From a bacterium (GTDB lineage: Bacteria > UBA9089 > CG2-30-40-21), in contig JASEHA010000026.1 of assembly GCA_030018795.1 (NCBI GenBank), positions 1 through 12,849 of the forward strand: a stretch of 12,849 nt of DNA, in the 5' to 3' direction. The notes under the pieces were generated by a model, which was given only the letters and a program-made list of their open reading frames with translations, was not told where the DNA came from and searched no databases. The position numbers and the translations under genes are program-made. Shown piece after piece: positions 7,781 to 12,849 of this stretch. How positions within the stretch are numbered: the first letter of the stretch is position 1; the number at the start of each line of letters is the position of its first letter.

Positions 7781-8902
7781 TCATCCTCTACTTGCTAATG
7801 AAAGATAAAACTCTATATATCTCTCAACCATCGCATCTATACTAAATTTTTCTTCCATCTTTTTCCTGGCAGCTTTCCCTATTTTCGCAGCCTTATCTTC
7901 ATCATCCAGTAGACGAAGAATCTCCTTTTGAATAATCTCTGAATTAGCTGGAGGAATAAGTATCCCTGTATAATTATTATCAATTATTTCTTTTGTGCCA
8001 TCTATTTCCGTACCAATAACCGGTCTTTCACAGGCCATAGCTTCAAGAACCACATTTGGCATTCCTTCCAGGAGTGAAGGGAATGCAAATATATCCATTG
8101 CTGAAAGGGTTGCTTTTATATCGTTGCGAAACCCTGTAAAAATATAGAATTCAGAGATACCCATTTTATCAGCCATTTTTTTTAGGCTATCCAGTTGATT
8201 CCCTTCTCCAACTATCAAAAACCTTACCTTACCTTTTCGCTCCTTGATTATTTCCAGGGAAGCATCAAGAAGATACTCTAATCCCTTTTGCCTATCTATT
8301 CTTCCTGCAAATCCAATCACTTTTATCTCATCATCAATCTCCATTTCCTTGCGTATCTTCTTTCTCAATTCCTCAGAAAATTTCCACTCCTCAACATCTA
8401 TTCCATTGGGGATTGTTATTGCCTTATCAGGCTGATATCCCAGATGAGTAATTAAAAAATCCCTGGTAGACAAGGATTCGCATATAGCAGATGAATCAAA
8501 CCGTTTTAGGAATCTATCTGTCTTTAAAAAGACAACATTTTTGGTTCGGTAATTTGTTCGAGGAGAAGATAGAATATGTTTTACTCCAGCTAATCTTCCT
8601 GTAACCCTTCCTGCCTGAATTGCCTTGTAAAGAAAACAATGCAGGATATCTGGCTTAAAACTTGATATTTCTTTTATCAGACTAAAGAGCTTTCTGAATC
8701 CGGGAAAAGTCCGAATATTAAGACTGCTGACCTCTATTCCCATCTTCTCTATTTTATCGGCATATTCTCCCTTGGGTTTTAGACTGCAAATCTTGATTGC
8801 AAAGTTTTTGTCTTTAAGCCGTTTTATAATCTCCCAAAGAATCTTTTCTGCCCCTCCAGTGTATGTACTGGTTATCAGAAACATCAATCTAATTTCTCGC
8901 AT
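7781..8902 (-). CDS. GT4-family glycosyltransferase
   Basis: A 373-aa GT-B glycosyltransferase with a standard two-domain layout. The acceptor domain opens with a short strand and TGGAEK (15-20), and has ILHCFLYKA (86-94) where GT4 enzymes carry a strand plus turn near the active site. The donor domain has GFAGRIDRQKG (197-207; R201 and K206 contact the nucleotide diphosphate) and the E-X7-E pair E279/E287 in EGMPNVVLE. The helix after it reads ACERPVIGTEIDGTKEII, the usual donor-binding turn. The ATG at 8902 lies 19 nt inside the end of the amidotransferase gene and has GGAG about 7 nt upstream. The TGA is one base from the flippase ATG, so the two are probably coupled. The sugar added cannot be told. 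Confidence 0.9.
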   Translation of the reverse strand: MREIRLMFLITSTYTGGAEKILWEIIKRLKDKNFAIKICSLKPKGEYADKIEKMGIEVSSLNIRTFPGFRKLFSLIKEISSFKPDILHCFLYKAIQAGRVTGRLAGVKHILSSPRTNYRTKNVVFLKTDRFLKRFDSSAICESLSTRDFLITHLGYQPDKAITIPNGIDVEEWKFSEELRKKIRKEMEIDDEIKVIGFAGRIDRQKGLEYLLDASLEIIKERKGKVRFLIVGEGNQLDSLKKMADKMGISEFYIFTGFRNDIKATLSAMDIFAFPSLLEGMPNVVLEAMACERPVIGTEIDGTKEIIDNNYTGILIPPANSEIIQKEILRLLDDEDKAAKIGKAARKKMEEKFSIDAMVERYIEFYLSLASRG

Positions 8903-10797
8903 ATCTTTTCTCCATCAATAAATATCCGATACCAGAACTCTAACATAAGGAGACTATAAATCTTCTGCGCATGATTTCGTTTCCCCTGGAGGTGTTGTTC
9001 TACTATTTGACGCACAACAGCAGGGTTCAAAAGATTGCGTTGAGCTATTCGATTTCCCAGCAGGTTTTCTCTTACAGTTTCCTTTAGCTCATGTCTGAAC
9101 CAGCAATCTAATGGCACATCAAACCCCATTTTCTGACGATATAATATCTCATCAGGCAGGTACTGACGAAGAGCTTTTTTTAAAATCATCTTAGTAGTGA
9201 ATCTTCTCAGTTTAAGATGAGATGGTATTTTTGCGGCAAATTCCATTAATCTGTGATCTAGAAATGGTGAACGAGTCTCTAATGAGACCGACATAGAGGC
9301 TATATCCATCTTAACAAGCAAATCTTCCGAAAGATAAGAATGTATATCTATATACAGAAGGCGGTCAATTCCATTAAGACTGCTTCCACTATCAAACAGC
9401 TCCTTCATCAAAGACTCAGAAGCATAGATGCCCTGCTTTAGAGAGTCTTTCATTTTTTGAGTATACAGCCCTTCCTTTTCTTGTGAAGAAAAAATCTTCA
9501 TCATATACAAATACCTTTGCCAGCCCTCTTTACCAATTACTTCAAGCATCTTTTTTATCTTTCTGTTCAAACTTTTATATTCTCCATCAGGAAACAAATC
9601 ACCAACTCTGCAAAGTTTTGTTCGTAAAAAATGTGGTATCTTTAGGTATTCGGCTAAAAAAAAGGCCTTATATCTCTGATAGCCAGCAAAACACTCATCT
9701 CCTCCATCACCATTAAGAGCTACTGTAACATGATTCCTTGTAGCCGCTGAAACATAGAAACTTGGGATGGCTGATGAGTCGAAAAATGGTTCATTATAGT
9801 TATAAACAATCTGAGGAAGGATCGATAGATCAGGGGAAACAACTATTTCCGTATGCTCTGTACCAAAACGTTCTGCCACCATTTTTGCGTATCTTGTCTC
9901 ATCATATCGTTTCTCTTTAAACCCTATGGAAAAGGTTTTCACTGGCTGAGAAGAAAGCTCGCTCATCATGGCTACCACAGCACTTGAATCTATTCCACCA
10001 CTTAAAAATGCACCAAGAGGCACATCGCTTATCATACGCAATCTGGTTGCCTCTTTTAGCTGATTGATAATCTCTTGACTATATTCTTCCTCTGACATGG
10101 AAAATTTGGGATAAAAATTTAATTTCCAGTATCTTTCAACATGAATATTTTCTCTGCTATCTACAGTCATCCAATGAGCTGGCGGCAGTTTATATATTCC
10201 CTTAAAGCTGGTAGCAGGAGAAGGGATATAACCATAGGTCAGGTAATCATTAATAGCATCTAAATTTGGTTCTGCACCTACATCAGCATCTTTTAACAAT
10301 GCCTTACTCTCTGAAGCAAACACAAAGCTATTATTTGGTTTCGCATAAACAAGCGGTTTTTTGCCAGCCCTGTCACGAGCAAGAAAAAGCCTCTGATTTA
10401 TTTCATCCCAGATAGCAAAGGCAAACATCCCACGAAGCTTTGCAAGGCAATCAATGCCCATATCTTCATATAGGTGAATAATTACCTCAGAATCCGTTTG
10501 AGATACAAACCTGTGTCCATTTTTTACAAGCTCTTCCCTTAATTCAATAAAATTATATATCTCTCCATTAAAAACTATCCAGATCGTTTCGTCTTCATTG
10601 GACATTGGTTGATGGGCATTCTGGGAAAGATCAATTATGCTGAGTCTTGCATGACCAAGCCCGATATTTTTTTCCTTATTTATATAAACACCTGTATCAT
10701 CAGGACCACGATGGCTAAGTTTTTTTACCATCGCACTAATTAGTGAAGAGTCTACCTTTTTTTGTGCAAATGTGAGTTTACCACAGATTCCGCACAT
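8884..10797 (-). CDS. asnB: Asparagine synthase (glutamine-hydrolysing)-like amidotransferase
   Basis: A 637-aa two-domain enzyme. The N-terminal Ntn-type glutaminase has the catalytic Cys2 (MCGICG), RLSIIDLS at 51-58, NGEIYN at 77-82 and TDSEVI at 101-106. The C-terminal synthetase domain has the PP-loop LSGGIDSS at 265-272 and GDGGDE at 363-368, followed by SVSLETRSPFLDHRLMEF at 503-520. All main catalytic motifs are present. AsnB proteins make asparagine from aspartate with glutamine and ATP, but copies inside polysaccharide loci are thought to amidate sugar acids (uronic acids) or sugar-linked amino acids; the context favours the second role (inference). The length is near that of the amidotransferase of exosortase/EPS loci. 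The ATG at 10797 follows AGGTGA with about 7 nt spacing and lies 27 nt after the upstream gene; its 3' end overlaps the next gene by 19 nt. Confidence 0.93.
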   Translation of the reverse strand: MCGICGKLTFAQKKVDSSLISAMVKKLSHRGPDDTGVYINKEKNIGLGHARLSIIDLSQNAHQPMSNEDETIWIVFNGEIYNFIELREELVKNGHRFVSQTDSEVIIHLYEDMGIDCLAKLRGMFAFAIWDEINQRLFLARDRAGKKPLVYAKPNNSFVFASESKALLKDADVGAEPNLDAINDYLTYGYIPSPATSFKGIYKLPPAHWMTVDSRENIHVERYWKLNFYPKFSMSEEEYSQEIINQLKEATRLRMISDVPLGAFLSGGIDSSAVVAMMSELSSQPVKTFSIGFKEKRYDETRYAKMVAERFGTEHTEIVVSPDLSILPQIVYNYNEPFFDSSAIPSFYVSAATRNHVTVALNGDGGDECFAGYQRYKAFFLAEYLKIPHFLRTKLCRVGDLFPDGEYKSLNRKIKKMLEVIGKEGWQRYLYMMKIFSSQEKEGLYTQKMKDSLKQGIYASESLMKELFDSGSSLNGIDRLLYIDIHSYLSEDLLVKMDIASMSVSLETRSPFLDHRLMEFAAKIPSHLKLRRFTTKMILKKALRQYLPDEILYRQKMGFDVPLDCWFRHELKETVRENLLGNRIAQRNLLNPAVVRQIVEQHLQGKRNHAQKIYSLLMLEFWYRIFIDGEKICEKLD

Positions 10798-10824
10798 TTA
10801 ATATTCACCTACTTTGTATCAGGT

Positions 10825-12000
10825 CTAATCCACATGTTCCTTAAGACTTTCCCGCTGCACCACAACCATTATCCCAAGCACAAACCACAAAAGGTATCCA
10901 TGTTCATGCAGCAGAAGACAATCCACCATTCCATGAACCACAATAGTTACAAGAGAACCCAACAGCCCCAGGCTTAAAACATTTATTTGTTTAGCATCTC
11001 GTGTAGCCTTAAATGTTTTAAGCCCTATTAAAAAGCCGGCTGTTAAAAGCCATAGAAGTGCTGCAATTCCCAACAGCCCCTGTTCAGCAGCAGTATTCAG
11101 AAAGATATTATGACAATACGTACCCTCTCGCTCTGGCATATCAGGCTGGATATACTTTTGGAAATAGAATACTTGAAAGGTATTTGGACCTGTGCCTAAC
11201 AGCGGATAATCCTTGATAATCTCTAATGCCCCCTTCCATTGATATACTCTGCTCACATTTCCTACATCAGAGGACACAATAAATATGGTTTTAGCACGAT
11301 TAATGATTTTTTCAGGGAACATCAACGGCACTAAAATAGTAGCAATCAACACAACAAACAATAACCTTTTATCCCTCAGGATTGCCATCACGATTACTGC
11401 TGCATAAATCCCAATCCATGCACCACGAGTAGATGAAAAGATTATGGCAAGAAAAATAATAAGAGTACCTATGAACAAGATTATTTTTTGCTGATATGAA
11501 GCATTTCCAAAAAATGCATAGCTAAAAATAATAGGAAAAACTACTTCAAGACATCCTGCAAAGGCATGAGGACCTCCTAATGTTCCGCGAGGTCTAGGAT
11601 AGGTATCAAGAAAGTATTGAGAACATCCTAATATCCCCTCAACAACAGCTATCACAAATAATATAAGGACTAACCTATCAACCTGTTTTATATCTTTAAT
11701 CCCATTGATAATCACATAGTATATGATTATTCTAAGCATTACATCCAATCTGTCAAGGCTATAAAATGGATAAGTGGATACTACAGCAGATATAACAAAT
11801 GCTGCTGTAATCGCTAATATGGGAAAATTCAGAGGAATCCCCTTGAATTCAAGCCTTCTCTCTACAACCATTCTCAGTATCCATGCCAATGCTGCTATCA
11901 CTAATCCAATAGCCTGACCGGAGACAGATGAGGTAATAGATGCAGCAAATATAATAAGCCCTGCCATAATTGTTTTATTACAAATTTCTTTTATATACAT
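10825..12000 (-). CDS. O-antigen ligase/polymerase family membrane protein (Wzy_C)
   Basis: A 391-aa polytopic inner-membrane protein with about 10-12 hydrophobic segments and one large periplasmic loop (about 225-300). Family landmarks are FSSTRGAWIG at 188-197 (R192), LLGTGPNTF at 267-275 and TYCHNIFLNTAAEQGLLG at 294-311 (H297, the conserved His of the WaaL/Wzy large loop). Proteins of this family either ligate finished glycan to lipid A core or another acceptor, or polymerise repeat units. Sequence alone does not separate WaaL from Wzy, but as the only such protein in a Wzx-type locus, polymerase is a fair guess. The ATG at 12000 has AGAGGGG about 11 nt upstream, which is rather far. A 41-codon frame ends 5 nt before this ATG, so translation may be coupled to it. 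This is the first complete large gene of the run. Confidence 0.88.
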   Translation of the reverse strand: MYIKEICNKTIMAGLIIFAASITSSVSGQAIGLVIAALAWILRMVVERRLEFKGIPLNFPILAITAAFVISAVVSTYPFYSLDRLDVMLRIIIYYVIINGIKDIKQVDRLVLILFVIAVVEGILGCSQYFLDTYPRPRGTLGGPHAFAGCLEVVFPIIFSYAFFGNASYQQKIILFIGTLIIFLAIIFSSTRGAWIGIYAAVIVMAILRDKRLLFVVLIATILVPLMFPEKIINRAKTIFIVSSDVGNVSRVYQWKGALEIIKDYPLLGTGPNTFQVFYFQKYIQPDMPEREGTYCHNIFLNTAAEQGLLGIAALLWLLTAGFLIGLKTFKATRDAKQINVLSLGLLGSLVTIVVHGMVDCLLLHEHGYLLWFVLGIMVVVQRESLKEHVD

Positions 12001-12005
12001 TATTA

Positions 12006-12131
12006 TTAGTTCCCCTCTGTTTTTAACAATTCCATCTGAAGCATATACTCACCTTTAACCTTTTCCCATGTCTTGCCCTCATCATCATATTCAGCGATTA
12101 AATGTTTATGCTTTTTTTGGGGGGAGGACAT
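12006..12131 (-). CDS. Candidate small protein, 41 aa, directly upstream of the Wzy/WaaL-like gene
   Basis: A short frame with an ATG at 12131 and TAA at 12006-12008. It begins MSSPQKKHKH, continues LIAEYDDEGKTWEKVKGEYM and ends MELLKTEGN. The residue mix is that of a soluble, highly charged peptide, with Lys/His at the N-terminus and an acidic, helix-forming C-terminal half. It does not look like translated spacer. It ends 5 nt before the next gene's ATG, and that gene's SD lies in its last codons, as expected for coupled translation. A purine-rich AAAGGG precedes the ATG but with only about 1 nt spacing; an AGGGA lies about 12 nt upstream, so initiation would be weak. Codons 3-7 hold a C6A7 tract, so an indel there could have cut a longer frame. 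I do not recognise the family. It may be a real small gene, a leader peptide or the tail of a decayed gene. Confidence 0.45.
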   Translation of the reverse strand: MSSPQKKHKHLIAEYDDEGKTWEKVKGEYMLQMELLKTEGN

Positions 12132-12228
12132 GCCCTTTGTTTATCCCTGATGAATTGTTTGACTCTCAGGCATTAATAATCCTGTTGATTTAGTACTTTT
12201 TAGTGTTCTACATATACTACATGTGGTT

Positions 12229-12257
12229 GCATACTTTATGCTAAATACAATATTTAG
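12229..12257. promoter_or_regulatory. Two adjacent perfect palindromes upstream of the operon
   Basis: CTAAATA-CAA-TATTTAG (12241-12257) has 7-bp arms around a 3-nt centre, and GCATA-CTT-TATGC (12229-12241) has 5-bp arms around a 3-nt centre; they share the C at 12241. TTTAGTGT recurs on either side (about 12199-12206 and 12252-12259). They lie in the non-coding stretch 12132-12294, between a glycosyltransferase remnant and the first core genes. That makes an operator or a cruciform-type site plausible. I could not find a convincing -35/-10 pair here, so the operon promoter is unassigned. The stretch otherwise shows no gene. Confidence 0.3.
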
Positions 12258-12294
12258 TGTGCCACTTCCACAAAAACCCATTAAATCAACAAAG

Positions 12295-12675
12295 TTATCT
12301 TATAAGCAATATTTTCTTAGCATCGGGAATCAACATGATTTTCTCTAACCTCGCAAGCATTCTGCACAAATCTCTTCTCTCTTCAGTCTTTGCTATAGCG
12401 ACATCTATACTGAATTTCTCTTCTACAATCTCTCTGCCTCTTGCACCAAATCTGTTGCACCTGGCACTGTCATTCAAGAAAGAGGTAATAGCTTCTGCCA
12501 GTGCTGGTATATTCCCTAATGGAACCAGGATACCGCTTGAGCCATCTTCCATAATCTCTCTTACTGCCCCTGCATCAAAGGCAACAATAGGTTTTTCCTC
12601 AATAGGCTTTGAGACCTTTAGGTAAGGCTGGAGGTATTCATAAAACCTGAATGCATTCTTCCATCTCAATCTCAA
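12295..12675 (-). pseudogene. Truncated GT4 glycosyltransferase remnant (C-terminal part)
   Basis: Only the last third of a GT4 enzyme is present. Clear family sequence starts at KPIVAFDAGAVREIMEDG and runs through SSGILVPLGN, LAEAITSFLND and FGARGREIVEEKFS, the donor-side end of the GT-B fold. The whole acceptor domain, the Arg/Lys donor loop and the first Glu of the E-X7-E pair are missing. The residues before the conserved part (FRFYEYLQPYLKVSKPIEE) could be the 'YEYL-x-x-GKPI' form of that segment with extra residues, or a joint left by a deletion. The frame has no ATG; the first possible start is TTG at 12675 without a good SD, and the open frame runs to a TAA at about 12706. About 70 nt upstream is a terminator-like hairpin. 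It is best read as a decayed gene and is unlikely to be active. Confidence 0.65.
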
Positions 12676-12746
12676 CGATAGCTTCTTTATCTGTAAAAAT
12701 GCTTTTTACTCGATGTTCAAGTTTTTTAACCTACGATTTCTTCAGT

Positions 12747-12779
12747 CAAAAATAGATGAGTGAAACGAAGTTTCACTCA
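12747..12779 (-). terminator. Rho-independent terminator-like hairpin
   Basis: A perfect 10-bp inverted repeat, TGAGTGAAAC (12770-12779 on the minus strand) and GTTTCACTCA (12757-12766), with a 3-nt TTC loop. On the minus strand it is followed by TCTATTTTTG, a short T-run. The stop codon of the gene at the right edge forms the first three bases of the stem. The orientation and T-run fit termination of that upstream gene, separating it from the glycosyltransferase remnant and from the operon. The stem has only moderate G+C, so strength is uncertain. Confidence 0.6.
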
Positions 12780-12849
12780 ATCCTCCACATTACGAATTGA
12801 ACGCATCAAGTAGTACACAATAAGAGACATGAAAGACGTTGCAACCAGT
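12777..12849 (-). CDS. C-terminus of a probable membrane protein (partial)
   Basis: The minus strand reads into the window in one frame for 23 codons to a TGA at 12777-12779. The residues are a hydrophobic stretch LVATSFMSLIVYYL followed by a positively charged tail MRSIRNVED. This fits a final transmembrane helix with a short cytoplasmic end, such as a flippase, a chain-length regulator or another polytopic protein. The stop codon lies in the stem of the terminator-like hairpin, which supports a real gene end. The alternative minus-strand frame here also runs about 19 codons but is less protein-like. The family cannot be named from this tail. Confidence 0.5.
   Translation of the reverse strand, partial: LVATSFMSLIVYYLMRSIRNVED

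Noticed and set aside
230..12193. 12-mer CTAAATCAACAG at 230-241 (plus) and 12182-12193 (minus), as if inverted repeats flanked the operon
   Set aside because: Several shared 12-mers are expected by chance in an AT-rich window of this size, and the match does not extend on either side.
12242..12265. TGGCAC on the minus strand as a sigma54 -24 element
   Set aside because: The following TTG is spaced about 8 nt from it, not 5, so the -12 element is out of register.
12141..12281. Minus-strand 46-codon frame beginning MGFCGSGTLN and ending TIHQG
   Set aside because: No SD before its ATG, low-complexity Ser/Thr-rich translation, and it runs straight through the palindromes. It looks like chance open sequence.
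12676..12740. Minus-strand frame reading VKKLEHRVKSIFTDKEAIVE and on to a stop inside the glycosyltransferase remnant
   Set aside because: About 30 codons, no start codon, no SD and no recognisable family; too little to call a gene.
1..12849. CRISPR arrays, tRNA or rRNA genes, riboswitches, and plus-strand genes
   Set aside because: No regularly spaced repeats or RNA gene signatures were seen, and the long plus-strand open frames all lie opposite well-supported minus-strand genes.

Overview
The window is an AT-rich bacterial surface-polysaccharide locus. All nine intact genes lie on the minus strand, so transcription runs from high to low coordinates. The contents (an undecaprenyl-phosphate sugar-1-phosphate transferase, a Wzx-type flippase, an O-antigen ligase/polymerase-like protein and several GT4 glycosyltransferases) point to a Wzx/Wzy-dependent O-antigen, capsule or exopolysaccharide made by a bacterium, probably diderm. 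The sequence alone does not fix the phylum. The gene set recalls exosortase-linked EPS loci (asparagine-synthase-like amidotransferase, FemAB-like protein, polysaccharide deacetylase, sugar transferase), but no exosortase lies in the window.

Layout in transcription order. The right edge (12777-12849) holds the C-terminus of a probable membrane protein, whose stop codon sits in a terminator-like hairpin. Next is a truncated GT4 glycosyltransferase remnant (about 12295-12705). The following stretch to 12001 holds two adjacent small palindromes and an unlisted 41-codon reading frame (12006-12131) that ends 5 nt before the next gene. The core run then reads: Wzy/WaaL-like membrane protein (10825-12000), asparagine synthase-like amidotransferase (8884-10797), GT4 (7781-8902), flippase (6496-7779), FemAB/GNAT-like transferase (5718-6506), SAM methyltransferase (4988-5725), polysaccharide deacetylase joined to a GT4 (2851-4965), GT4 (1656-2795) and the initiating sugar-phosphate transferase (247-1662). 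Gene spacing from 12000 down to 247 is from -26 to +55 nt, with several start/stop overlaps, so this is almost certainly one operon with translational coupling. Downstream (1-246) there is a plausible leftward promoter and an open frame faintly like a TnpB-type transposase, cut by the window edge.

How the genes work together (inference from families): the 247-1662 enzyme loads the first sugar phosphate onto undecaprenyl phosphate at the inner membrane. The three or more GT4 enzymes extend the unit. The methyltransferase, amidotransferase, FemAB-like protein and deacetylase decorate it. The flippase moves it across the membrane, and the 10825-12000 protein polymerises it or ligates it to an acceptor. 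No Wzz/Wzc, Wza or ABC exporter gene is visible here.

The points most worth checking are these: (a) the 704-aa deacetylase-glycosyltransferase reading frame, whose domain junction lies exactly on an A7 run, such that one A fewer would give two overlapping genes with ordinary ends; (b) the 41-codon frame directly upstream of the first core gene; and (c) the gene remnants at both flanks, which mark this as a rearranged locus.
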